NCBI GenBank assembly: GCA_963721385.1
Contig: CAVRJB010000013.1
Span: 372,001 to 436,000, forward strand
DNA from: DAOMFB01 sp963721385
GTDB lineage: Bacteria > Acidobacteriota > Thermoanaerobaculia > UBA5066
Direction: 5' to 3'
DNA: 64,000 bases
The notes beneath the pieces are model-generated. The model was not told where the DNA came from, did not search any database, and worked only from the letters and a program-made list of their open reading frames with translations. How positions within the stretch are numbered: the stretch's first letter is position 1; each line of letters starts with the position of its first letter. This document shows positions 18,926 to 27,512 of the stretch, in pieces. The translations under genes and the position numbers were made by a program.

Positions 18926-20359
18926 CGGGTCTCCTCCTCGCGGTCACGCGGGCCCGGAGCTCCCCGCGGGCGAGCACGATTCTCAGGGAATCTCCCTCCG
19001 CCACGGCCGACGCGTCGGTGAGCGGGGCGGCCTCGCCCTCGCGGAACGTGACCGAGTAGCCGCGCGCGAGCACCTTCAGCGGGCTCAGGGCTTCGAGGGA
19101 GGCCGTGAGCGCCCCGAGCCGGCCTTCGGCCAGGGCGACTCGGGCTCTCACCCGCCCGAGAAGCGCCTGCGCCTGCTGATCGGCGTTCCTTCGCCGCAGG
19201 TCGAGGGCGGCCCGGCCGGGCCAGGCGAGCAGCCGGCCTTCGCTCTCGGCGAGGCGCCGGCCGACCGCCATCGGGAGCGCCCGGAACGTCGAGACGAGCG
19301 ACGCTAGCGCCGCGTCGAACTCGGCCTCCCAGCCGTTGACCCTCGAAGGGAACTCCGCGAACGCCGTCGTGAGGAGGAGGCCCTTCAGCTCCCCGTCCGC
19401 CTCGGCCAGCCTTCCGCGGAGGATCTTCCGGAGATCGCTCTGGAGCGCGGCGAGCCGCCCCTCGAAGTCCTCTCGGCGGCCCACGACGAATTCCGCCGCC
19501 TGCGACGGCGTGGCGGCGCGGACGTCAGCGGCGAGGTCCGTCAGCGTCACGTCCACCTCGTGGCCGACGGCCGAGATCGTCGGCACGCTCGACGCGGCGA
19601 CCGCCCGGACGACCCGCTCGTCGTTGAACGCGGCGAGGTCTTCCTTCGAGCCGCCGCCGCGCGCGACGATCAGGACGTCCGCGGCGGAAGGAAACCGCGA
19701 GAAGGCCGCGACCGCGGCCGCGATCTCTTCCGGCGCCCCCTCTCCCTGCACGCGGACCGGGTAGATCGTGACGTGGGCGTTCGGGAAGCGGAGGGAGAGG
19801 ACCTTCAGGATGTCGTGGATCGCCGCGCCGCCGAGCGAGCTGACGACGCCGACCCGCCGGGGCAGGAGCGGGAGCTTTCTCTTCCTCGAGACGTCGAAGA
19901 GCCCCTCGGCCTGGAGCCGGGCCTTCGAGCTGCTCGAAGGCGAGCTGCAGCGCGCCGACGCCGACCGGTTGCAGCTCGGCCACGACGAACGAGAGCTTCC
20001 CCGTCTTCGCCCAGACGTCCGGCCGCCCGCGCGCGAGGAGCTCCATCCCGATCCTCGACGCGAAACGGCAGCCGGGAGAGGCTGTCGGCCCACATCACTG
20101 CGGCGATCGAGGCCGACGCGTCCTTCAACGTGAAGTAGGCGTGCCCCGAGGACCAGACGCGCCACTCGGAGACCTCCCCCTTCACCCACGCGTCGGGGAT
20201 CGACGCCCGGAGGGCGCCGTTCAGCCGCGCCACGAATTCCGACACCGTGACGGCCCGCGCCTCGGGTCCTCCGTCGCCGAAGGGGAGGGTCCCTTCCGCG
20301 AGGCGAAGCGGGCCCACTCGCCGGGGGGTGAAGGAGCGGGAGCGCGGCGGGAACGGCAT
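18912..20359 (-). CDS. xseA: Exodeoxyribonuclease VII large subunit, interrupted by two frameshifts
   Basis: The N-terminal OB-fold reads in one frame (VSEFVARLNGALRASIPDAW, VKGEVSEWRVWSSGHAYFTLK). Near 20045 the reading moves to the frame giving ELLARGRPDVWAKTGKLSF. Near 19925 it moves again to KARLQAEGLFD, and the rest is intact through the catalytic segments VARGGGSKEDLAAFNDE and VGHEVDVTLTDLAADVRAATPS. Together these cover a normal XseA (about 480 residues). The two shifts compensate around a conserved 120-base stretch, so sequencing error is more likely than true loss. The protein forms the nuclease core with XseB. The start is the ATG at 20359. Confidence 0.85.
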
Positions 20360-20369
20360 CGCGGGGATT

Positions 20370-21575
20370 CTAGCCAGCGCGCCCCGGCAAGGCGGACGGA
20401 AGGAACGGAATGACGGAGAGAACGAGCGTCGGAATCAAGACTTCGACGTCGCCGAAGTTGTACTCGAAGAAGCCGGCCGCGAAGAGCCCCGCCATCGCGG
20501 CGACGGCGCCCTCGACGACGGGGCGCAGCGGGTCGGGGCCCAGCCGCCGGAGGCGCCGGATCGCCCCGGCAAAGAAAACGCCGACGACGCCGAGGTAGCA
20601 GAGGGCAGACGGGATTCCCGTCTCGGCCGCGAGTGTCACGAGGTTGCTATGCAGGTGGCCGAGCCGTGGCATCACGTAGCCCGGCTGGCGGTAGGTCGGG
20701 TAGAGCGGGCTGATCCGGCCCGGGCCGACGCCCGTCAGCGGGTGGTCCCGGACCATCAGCTCCCCCGCTTTCCACATCGCGAGCCGGTCCCGCGCGGTCT
20801 CATCGGCCGGGTCGAAGGTCGAGAGCGCCCGGCTCCGGACCGACTCCGGCGAAAGGAGGAGGAGGACGACCGCCGCGGGGAGGAGGACGAGCGCCAAACG
20901 GGGCCTTTTCGCCAGGGCGAGGGCGACGAGCCCCGTGGCGAGGCCGAGGTAGGCGTTCCGCGTCAGCGTGAAGGCGATCACGAGCATCCCGGCCGCGGCC
21001 ACGGCGCTGTCGAAGAGGCGCGACGCGCGGTCCTCCTCACGCGAGAGCGCCCGCCCGAGAAGCAGGAGCGTGAAGACCATGACGAGCCCCGCGTACGTCA
21101 TGTGAACCGAGAGTCCCGCCTTCAGCCGTGCGTCGAGCCCCCCGCCCGTCGCCAGGAGCTCGACGAGCCCGCGGAGGACGAGGTAGAGGGCAGTCAGGCG
21201 CCAGAGGTTCACGAGAAGCCGCACGTCCTCTCCGGCGACGAAGAGGGCCGCCACGACCGGGACGAGGAGAAAGGTCAGGAGCCCCTTGACCTCGACGGCG
21301 GAACGAAGGACGTCGGTCGAGAACGGGATCGAGACGAGCGTCCAGAGGACGAAGGCCGCGATCGGCCAGACAACGGCCGGCGGCCGGCGGAACGGGGCGA
21401 AGGCGTCCTCGCCGCGGCGGCCGGCCTCCGCGCGCCAGGCCACGAGCGACCCAAGCGACAGGCCGAAGCAGACGTTCGCGATGCCGATCCCGAAGACGAA
21501 CGTCAGGCCAAGGAGGAGAAAGGCGAACGCCGCGCGCTCGAAGCCGTGGCGGTGGGCGAGGGGTGCGGGAAGCGT
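20370..21575 (-). CDS. O-antigen ligase-like polytopic membrane protein
   Basis: This is a multi-TM protein (about ten helices) of the O-antigen ligase/polymerase (Wzy/WaaL) type. The periplasmic loop WKAGELMVRDHPLTGVGPGR followed by HLHSNLVTLAAETG contains the conserved His near the end of the long loop that ligases use to join glycans from undecaprenyl carrier to acceptor. The nearest standard start is GTG at 21443, but that would cut through a TM helix. The frame stays open further upstream, with AFLLLGLTFVFGIGIANV forming a good first helix. GGGAGG stands 8 bases before an in-frame ACG at 21573-21575, giving 401 residues, the usual length. Start is uncertain. Confidence 0.72.
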   Translation of the reverse strand, partial: TLPAPLAHRHGFERAAFAFLLLGLTFVFGIGIANVCFGLSLGSLVAWRAEAGRRGEDAFAPFRRPPAVVWPIAAFVLWTLVSIPFSTDVLRSAVEVKGLLTFLLVPVVAALFVAGEDVRLLVNLWRLTALYLVLRGLVELLATGGGLDARLKAGLSVHMTYAGLVMVFTLLLLGRALSREEDRASRLFDSAVAAAGMLVIAFTLTRNAYLGLATGLVALALAKRPRLALVLLPAAVVLLLLSPESVRSRALSTFDPADETARDRLAMWKAGELMVRDHPLTGVGPGRISPLYPTYRQPGYVMPRLGHLHSNLVTLAAETGIPSALCYLGVVGVFFAGAIRRLRRLGPDPLRPVVEGAVAAMAGLFAAGFFEYNFGDVEVLIPTLVLSVIPFLPSALPGRAG

Positions 21576-21594
21576 GGCGACGGCCTCCCGCCGG

Positions 21595-21852
21595 TCAGCC
21601 GACCCGGGCGCTCGCGGGAAGCGCCTCGTCGACGAGCATCACCGGGATGTCGGAGACGATGGCGTAGACCCGGCCGCAGGCCGCGCACCAGAGCCCTTCC
21701 GTGACCACCGGCTCCTCGTCCTTCATCCGCTCCCGGTACTTTTCGACGAGGACTTTCGCGACGTCGTCCTTTAGCCGGCAGAGCACGACCTTCGGCCGGC
21801 TGTCGCAGGCGGGACAGGCGAGGATGTCGAGGAGCTCGGGGTCGACGGCCAT
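21595..21852 (-). CDS. Trm112-family zinc-ribbon-like protein
   Basis: This 85-residue protein begins MAVDPELLDILACPAC, the Trm112/YcaR signature. It has a second cysteine pair CAAC near residue 56 and the end IVSDIPVMLVDEAL. Trm112 proteins stabilise methyltransferases in archaea and eukaryotes. The bacterial YcaR-like forms are often beside LPS or kdsB genes. Here it precedes the O-antigen ligase-like gene, which fits an envelope context. All four zinc cysteines appear present. Confidence 0.88.
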   Translation of the reverse strand: MAVDPELLDILACPACDSRPKVVLCRLKDDVAKVLVEKYRERMKDEEPVVTEGLWCAACGRVYAIVSDIPVMLVDEALPASARVG

Positions 21853-21881
21853 GCGCGGATGCTAGCAGGCCCCCCGGCCCG

Positions 21882-22640
21882 TCAGAACTTGGCGGCGAGC
21901 GCGACGAGGATCGCGGTGTCGGTCTTGTCCAGCGTGGGCGGGTAGGGCTCGTTCTTGTAGTCGAGGATGTAGGCCAGCTTCATGTCGAAGACGCCGCTCA
22001 GGGGCGACACGATCCCCGCGTCGAAGTGGAAGAAGTAGTCGCTCGTGTCGTCCATCTTCCAGAGACCCAAGGCGTGCTGCGTCAGCTTCGCGAACGACGA
22101 GATCTGCCACTCCAGGCTCTCGCCGGCGCTGAACGAGCCGCTCGTCGTCGCCGGGATCCCGGCGTCCTTCTCGAACGCGACGCCGACTCCGCCGTAGAGA
22201 TCCAGTGTGACGGCCTTCGTCTTCACGACCTTGTACCCGGCGCCGACGGTCGGCGTGATGAGGTAGGTGATCCCTTTGAACCGGTCGTAGAGATAGCCGA
22301 CGGAGCCGTACGCGAAGAAACGCTCGGTGAAGGAGTACTCGTCCCGGAGGCCGAAGTTCGCCTTCTGGGTGTTCGTGACCCCGTCCGTTCTGCCGTAGAG
22401 GTAATAGCCGTCGAAGGTGACGATGTTCTGCGTCTTCGGGTCGTACTTGAGGCCCAGCGTGAAGTTCAGGTTCGTGCTGTCGGTGTTGCCGCTCGTGATG
22501 CCGAGGCCGAAGCCCGCATTCCCGGTGAAGGCCGGGGGCGGCCCCTTCTTCTCGGCGCAGGGGCACGGTTCGTCGGCGAGGGCCGGGGCGGCGAGGACGC
22601 CGGCGGCCAGGAACGCGATCAGTACGCGCACGTTCTTCAT
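21882..22640 (-). CDS. DUF481 (YdiY-like) outer-membrane beta-barrel protein
   Basis: This 252-residue protein has a signal peptide (residues 1-22, ending PALA) and a short Cys-containing linker (PCPCAEKKG). About a dozen alternating amphipathic strands follow, such as FGLGITSGNTDSTNLNFTLG and YYLYGRTDGVTNTQKANFGL. GNTDSTN is the hallmark of the salt-induced outer-membrane DUF481 family. It ends in a C-terminal Phe (ALAAKF), as expected for BAM substrates. Function in the family is unknown, possibly related to osmotic stress. It follows mscL on the same strand, so osmotic control of both is possible. Confidence 0.87.
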   Translation of the reverse strand: MKNVRVLIAFLAAGVLAAPALADEPCPCAEKKGPPPAFTGNAGFGLGITSGNTDSTNLNFTLGLKYDPKTQNIVTFDGYYLYGRTDGVTNTQKANFGLRDEYSFTERFFAYGSVGYLYDRFKGITYLITPTVGAGYKVVKTKAVTLDLYGGVGVAFEKDAGIPATTSGSFSAGESLEWQISSFAKLTQHALGLWKMDDTSDYFFHFDAGIVSPLSGVFDMKLAYILDYKNEPYPPTLDKTDTAILVALAAKF

Positions 22641-22658
22641 GTCGTCTCCTTGAGGGGA

Positions 22659-23078
22659 TTACTTCTTCTGGGCGGCGAGGAGGTCGCGAATCTCGGTCAG
22701 GACCTTGACGTCCGCGGGGGGCTCGGCCGGGGCGGCAGGAGCCTCCTTCTTGAACCGGTTCACCTGCTTCACGAGGAGGAACACCGCAAACGCGACGATC
22801 AGGAACTCGATGGTCGTGTTCAGGAAGAGGCCGTAGTTCAGCGTGGCGAGGCCCGCCTTCTTCGCGTCCGCGACTGAGGCCACGTCCTTCCCCGACAGGT
22901 TGATGAAGAGGTTCGAGAAGTCGACCTTTCCGAGGATGAGGCCGATCGGCGGCATGACGAGATCGTTGACGAGCGACGAGACGATCTTCCCGAAGGCGCC
23001 GCCGATGATCACGCCGACCGCGAGATCGACGACGTTTCCCCGGGAAGCGAACTCCTTGAACTCGGTCATCATGGACAT
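22659..23078 (-). CDS. mscL: Large-conductance mechanosensitive channel
   Basis: This is 139 residues. The N-terminal amphipathic helix MTEFKEFASRGNVVDLAVGV is followed by TM1 with the pore-lining GVIIGGAFGKIVSSLVNDLV, a periplasmic loop, and TM2 FLIVAFAVFLLVKQVNRFKK, then a Pro/Ala linker and a C-terminal helical bundle (EIRDLLAAQKK). All MscL landmarks are present. It forms a homopentamer that opens under membrane tension during hypo-osmotic shock. The ATG at 23078 has a purine-rich AAAGGGGG upstream. Confidence 0.95.
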   Translation of the reverse strand: MSMMTEFKEFASRGNVVDLAVGVIIGGAFGKIVSSLVNDLVMPPIGLILGKVDFSNLFINLSGKDVASVADAKKAGLATLNYGLFLNTTIEFLIVAFAVFLLVKQVNRFKKEAPAAPAEPPADVKVLTEIRDLLAAQKK

Positions 23079-23183
23079 GTTGAGAGCCCCCTTTCTTCGT
23101 GGCAGCCGCGCATTCTGCCTCAGCAAATCGTCGGGCGCCATGGGACAAACCTCCCTCACGCAGCCGGGCTGTACTCTCTCCGC

Positions 23184-25054
23184 ATGAGACCTTCTCGCCT
23201 CGCCGTCCTGGCCACCGCCGCTCTTCTTGCGGCCGCGCCGGCGCGGGCCTGGATCCACCCCGAGCACCGGTCCATCGCCGGCGAGGCGATCCGCGGCCTC
23301 GATCCCGCGCAGCAGAAGGCGCTCGACGCGCTCTGGGCCGCGGCCCGCGAAGGGCATGGCGCCCGCCTCTGCGAGACGCCCTGGGCCGGCGCGCAGGGGA
23401 AGAAGCCGGAGTGCATCGATCTCGCCGCCTGGCCCGCTCTGGCCGGCGACCATTCCTGCTCCGCCGACGAGATGCTGACGACGGTCCTCGAGAGCCGGTG
23501 GGTCCTCGGCGTCGCCGCCATCAGCGAGCAGTTGCGGCTTCGGCTCGCGGCCGCGAAACGCTCCGACCAGGCGCACAACGCCCTCGCCGAGTCGGACCTC
23601 CAGCTCGAGAACACGGATCCCGGGTACAGCTCCCGGGCGGGGGCGAACAACTCCCACTTCCTCCTCGCCCGGCAGACCGGCGACGACGTCCGGATCCATC
23701 TCCGGCGGAGCGTCGCTGCCGGCGCGGAGCTGAACGCCGTCGGGATTTACGCCTACGAGCACGTCCGCGCCCTCCGGCTCGCCGCGGGCTTCGACGCCGC
23801 AGCGGGGACGTCCGAGGAGAGAGGCGCCCGCGCCCGGGCGATCCTCGCGGCCGAGGCGTACGCGCTTCACTTCCTCGAGGATGCCTTCGCGGCCGGCCAC
23901 GTCGCCGGAACGTGGGGCAAGGTGGCGGACCGGAAAGGGACGCACGACTACTACAACGAAAAAGGGCTCGACACTGAGACCTGGAAAGGGACGCGCGTCG
24001 TCCTCCTCGGCGACGCCTGGATGCGGCCCGAAGACCTCGAGAGGACGGCACGAGCCGTCCGAACCAGCCTCGCGCAGCTCCTCGCGGCGCTGACGAATCC
24101 GCCCTCGCCCGGCTCTCCCGCAGCGCCTCTCGAGAGCTGCCGCGCCATGGAGATGCCCGCCTTCCAGGCCGACGACGCGGAGATCCGGGACCTCGCGGCC
24201 GTCCTCTTCGAGACGCCGGTTCCGGCGCGGGTTGCCGGCTTCGGCGAGCTCCCCCGCTTCCGGAGCGAGATCGGGCCGTTCGTCGGCGCCGCGGCGTCCG
24301 GGGCCTTCGCCGGCTCGAGCGGCGTCTCCGGCTACGAAGAGGCCGGCCTCAAGCGCAAGCGGGACCCTCTCGATCGGCGCCCGGGTCGGCGTCGGCCTCG
24401 AATCCCTGATCGGCGATGCCGCCGACGGGCTCATGTTCCTCGAGGGCGGGATCCAGATGCAGTCGAAGCAGAACGTCACCTGCAGCAGCTGTTCCGCGCA
24501 GTCGGCCGTCGCGGGGTACTGCCCCCGGCATTCCCGGGCGGACCGGGATCTCCGTCCGCTTCCGGATGCCGTTCTGGCTGATCCCGGGCGACCTCCTCGT
24601 GGCGACGCCTCTCCTCGCCTTCACCGCGCCCGATCTCCTGAAGCGGATGGCGATCCGGGCCGCCAACGGCGGCCTCGTCCCGATCGAGCGGGGCTACGCG
24701 ACGCCGGTCGGACGTTTCCAGCTCGTCCTCGGCCGGGAGATCGGCGCGACCTTTTTCGGCTACGCGGGGGGAACCATCGACTACTTCGCCCCCGTCATGA
24801 CGCCCGGCGGCACGATCCTGCTCGCCCCCGTCAGCCTCAAGTCGATCCGGCTCGAGGTCCCCGTCCTCGAGTACCGCCCGTTCCGGGAGTTCGCGACGCG
24901 CCAGACCTTCACGCTTCTCGGACAGTTCGGTTTCGGCTGGGACATTCCGACGAAGCTGACCGTCCAGACCCCGTCGGGCCCGGTCGACGTGAGTTCCGGA
25001 AACCTCGTCTTCGGCTACTTCCGGATCGCGTTCGACTGGCGCCGCTATTTCTGA
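23184..25054 (+). CDS. Zinc phospholipase C/P1 nuclease-like enzyme with beta-rich C-terminus, two frameshifts
   Basis: A signal peptide ends APARA, leaving an N-terminal Trp (WIHPEHR), the residue whose amino group binds zinc in P1 nuclease and Bacillus PLC. The segment HFLEDAFAAGH gives the His, Asp (+4) and His (+10) ligands with PLC spacing, followed by THDYYNE. The catalytic part spans residues about 23-330. Reading shifts near 24350 (to the frame giving LSIGARVGVGLESLIGDAAD) and near 24530, at a run of five C (to the frame giving ISVRFRMPFWLIPGDLL). The end is beta-rich and finishes with IAFDWRRYF, like an outer-membrane strand. The substrate, lipid or nucleic acid, is not known. Confidence 0.72.
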
Positions 25055-25062
25055 CGGGGCTG

Positions 25063-26643
25063 TCAGTCAGCCGCCGCGAGATTCGGCAGGCGCCGCCCGT
25101 TCACCCAGAGCCGGTAGTCGGCCGCTCGGATCCGGCGGACGATCTCGGCGCCCGCCTCGGCGTCGCGGCGCACGTAGTAGAAGTTGGCCCAGCCGCCGAA
25201 GTCCTCGCCGAACGCGGCCGCGAGGACGTAGTTCCGGTTATTCGCATAGCGGTGAAGGCGGGCGGCCATCTCCTCCCAGGCGCCGGCCGGGGCCTTCCCC
25301 GGCCACGGGCCGTTGAACATCACGACCTCCGGCCGGCTCCGGTCGAGGTACTCGTCCGTCACGCCGCCGTGATGCGTGATCCAGAGGTCGTTGAGGCCCC
25401 ACGTGTCGATCGTCTTCCACCTCGAGTAAAGGGGGAGGAGGCCCGCCTCCGACGTCGCGAGCGTGTAGCCGCGCTCCGCGAAGCTCCGGAGGGCGAGCGC
25501 GACGGCGTACCGCCCGTCTTCGGAGTACGTGATTCCGCGGCTCCTCTCGTGGGAGTACCAGACGGCCGCGCCCGCGGCGAAGACCCCGACGAGAACGGCC
25601 GCTCTTCGGGCCTCGCGGGAGAGCTCCTCGAACCGGGGCAGACGGAACTCGGGCAGGAGATCCGCTGCGAGGGGCCACCACGAGAGAAGGACGACCGGCA
25701 GGAGTGCGTACTGAAACCTCCCGCCGAAGTTCATCGCATTCGAGATCAGGAGGAACGCGAGCGCGAAACCGCCGACGGGGATCAGGAGCGCGAGGGCGCG
25801 GCGGCGGGTCTTTTCAAACGAGAGGGCGGCGAGGACGGGCGCGAGGAACGGCAGCCCCTGAGCGATGACGAACTGAACGGACTCCCGCGCGCTCGTCGGG
25901 TAGAACCGTCCCCCCCCCTTTTTCAGGAACGGGTTCGGCAGCGGGTGGCCGAAGTAGCGCCACCGCCAGAGGAAGTACGCCCCGCCGAGGAGGCCGAAGA
26001 CACCGACGAACCAGAGGATCGCCTCTCGGGACTCCTTTCGCCCCCTGAGAAAGACGACGGAGAGGAGCATCAGCGCTGTGAGGATCACCCCCTCGGGCCG
26101 CGTCAGGCCGAGAGCGAGGCCCGAAAAGGCGAACACCGCGGCGCGGCCGTGCGTCACGCCGCGGCCGGCGAGCGCCATCGCGGCAAGCCACGTCAGGCAC
26201 GCGAACAGGACGAAGAACGGCGTCCCGAAGTACGCGGCCGCGTACCGAAGTCCCGGCCCGACCGCCAGAAACGCCGCCGAGAGCGCGGCGGCCCACGGCG
26301 GTGCGCCCGCGAGGCGCCGGGCGCCGAGGTAGACGAGCGCCACGGTCAGGAGGTGCGCAACGAGGGTCAGGAGGCGGACCGCCACCTCGACGGCGAGACC
26401 GAGGCGGACGAGGCCGGCGGCGGACAGGAGGAACAGAAAGTCGGTCGCGCCGTCCACGGGCGGCTCGCCGACGTTCCAGACGATGCCGTGGCCCTGTCCG
26501 AGGTGGACCGCGTAGCGCATCAGCATCGCGGCGTCCTCGTAAGGCTCGATCGAGAAGTCGACGGCACGCGCGGCGTAGAAAGCCGTGCCCGCGAGGAGAA
26601 GCCCGAGGATCAGAAAGTCGCGCCGGCGGTCGCGGGAGACCAT
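25063..26643 (-). CDS. GT-C-type polytopic membrane glycosyltransferase-like protein
   Basis: This 526-residue protein has about ten TM helices. The first periplasmic loop is DFSIEPYEDAAMLMRYAVHL, carrying the acidic pair typical of GT-C enzymes (ArnT, PMT and GT39/GT87 types), then GHGIVWNVGEPPVDGATDFL. The C-terminal third is a soluble periplasmic domain containing WKTIDTWGLNDLWITHHGG. Such enzymes transfer sugars from polyprenyl-phosphate donors. The acceptor is unknown. It follows ymdB with a 16-base gap on the same strand and may be the distal gene of that unit. Confidence 0.75.
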   Translation of the reverse strand: MVSRDRRRDFLILGLLLAGTAFYAARAVDFSIEPYEDAAMLMRYAVHLGQGHGIVWNVGEPPVDGATDFLFLLSAAGLVRLGLAVEVAVRLLTLVAHLLTVALVYLGARRLAGAPPWAAALSAAFLAVGPGLRYAAAYFGTPFFVLFACLTWLAAMALAGRGVTHGRAAVFAFSGLALGLTRPEGVILTALMLLSVVFLRGRKESREAILWFVGVFGLLGGAYFLWRWRYFGHPLPNPFLKKGGGRFYPTSARESVQFVIAQGLPFLAPVLAALSFEKTRRRALALLIPVGGFALAFLLISNAMNFGGRFQYALLPVVLLSWWPLAADLLPEFRLPRFEELSREARRAAVLVGVFAAGAAVWYSHERSRGITYSEDGRYAVALALRSFAERGYTLATSEAGLLPLYSRWKTIDTWGLNDLWITHHGGVTDEYLDRSRPEVVMFNGPWPGKAPAGAWEEMAARLHRYANNRNYVLAAAFGEDFGGWANFYYVRRDAEAGAEIVRRIRAADYRLWVNGRRLPNLAAAD

Positions 26644-26659
26644 CGCGACGTCCGGGCGG

Positions 26660-27451
26660 TCAGCCCGCGAGCTTCTCCTGAAGCGGGGTGATCGAGAGGG
26701 CCTTCCCCGTCGTCTCGTCGACGTCGATGAGCGCGCCGCAGAGGCGGACGTCGCGCGTGGCCGTCTCCATCGAGCGCGGCGTCTGGAAGAGGAACTTCTC
26801 GAGGATGGCCTTCGGGTCGAAGCCGATGATTCCTTCGTAGGCGCCGGTCATCCCGGCGTCGCCCTGATAGGCGGTCCCTTTCGGGAGGATCCGGGCGTCG
26901 GCCGTCGGCACGTGCGTGTGGCTTCCGACGACGGCGGAGACGCGGCCGTCGAACCACCAGCCGATCGCCTGCTTCTCCGACGTCGCCTCGGCGTGGATGT
27001 CGAGGAAGACGACCTTCAGCCCCGGGTGCTTCGCGCGCATCTCCTCGAGGCAGGCGTCGCCGACGCGGAAGGGCGAGTCGGTGTTCGCCATGAAGACCTG
27101 CCCCTGCAGGTTCAGGACGCCGACGGGAATCCCCGCGGCCGTGCTCTGGACGGCCCAGCCGCGACCCGGGTTGCCCGGCGGGTAGTTCGCCGGGCGGAGG
27201 AGGTTCTCGAGGTCTGAAAGGAGCGGGACGAAGTCCTTCTTGTCCCAGATGTGGTTCCCGGAGGTGAAGACGTCGATCGGCAGCTTCGTCAGGTCGGCGA
27301 AGAGCTCCGCCGTCACGCCGAAGCCCCCGGCGGCGTTCTCGATGTTGACGATGGTGAAGTCGACCTTCTCCCGCCCGATGATCTTCTCGAGCAGCGAGAG
27401 CGCCTTTCGCCCGGGCTTCCCGACGACGTCTCCGACGAACAGAAGCTTCAA
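26660..27451 (-). CDS. ymdB: YmdB-family metallophosphoesterase (TIGR00282)
   Basis: This 263-residue protein opens with KLLFVGDVVGKPGR, then NIENAAGGFG, TSGNHIWDKK and SHTHVPTADARILP, the dinuclear-metal ligands of the YmdB family. Members hydrolyse 2',3'-cyclic nucleotides and influence biofilm and RNA turnover in Bacillus, where YmdB is encoded beside rny as here. The length is typical. The ATG at 27451 follows rny by 61 bases that contain a hairpin. Confidence 0.93.
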   Translation of the reverse strand: MKLLFVGDVVGKPGRKALSLLEKIIGREKVDFTIVNIENAAGGFGVTAELFADLTKLPIDVFTSGNHIWDKKDFVPLLSDLENLLRPANYPPGNPGRGWAVQSTAAGIPVGVLNLQGQVFMANTDSPFRVGDACLEEMRAKHPGLKVVFLDIHAEATSEKQAIGWWFDGRVSAVVGSHTHVPTADARILPKGTAYQGDAGMTGAYEGIIGFDPKAILEKFLFQTPRSMETATRDVRLCGALIDVDETTGKALSITPLQEKLAG

Positions 27452-27486
27452 AGCTTACCTTTCTGCGAGGGTCCCTCGTGGGGGGT

Positions 27487-27510
27487 CCGGGGGGATCGAG
27501 AAACCCCCGG
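27487..27510 (-). terminator. Intergenic hairpin 2 nt after the rny stop (family member 1)
   Basis: The arms CCGGGGG and CCCCCGG enclose a loop read as TTTCTCGATC on the transcribed strand. No U-run follows, so it may be an RNA processing or stability element rather than a terminator. Related hairpins are at 29209, 33804 and 34077. Confidence 0.6.
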
Positions 27511-27512
27511 GA

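Noticed and set aside
22659..24479. Long minus-strand frame ending in MscL
   Set aside because: MscL starts at 23078 with its normal N-terminus. The upstream part is antisense to the phospholipase-like gene.
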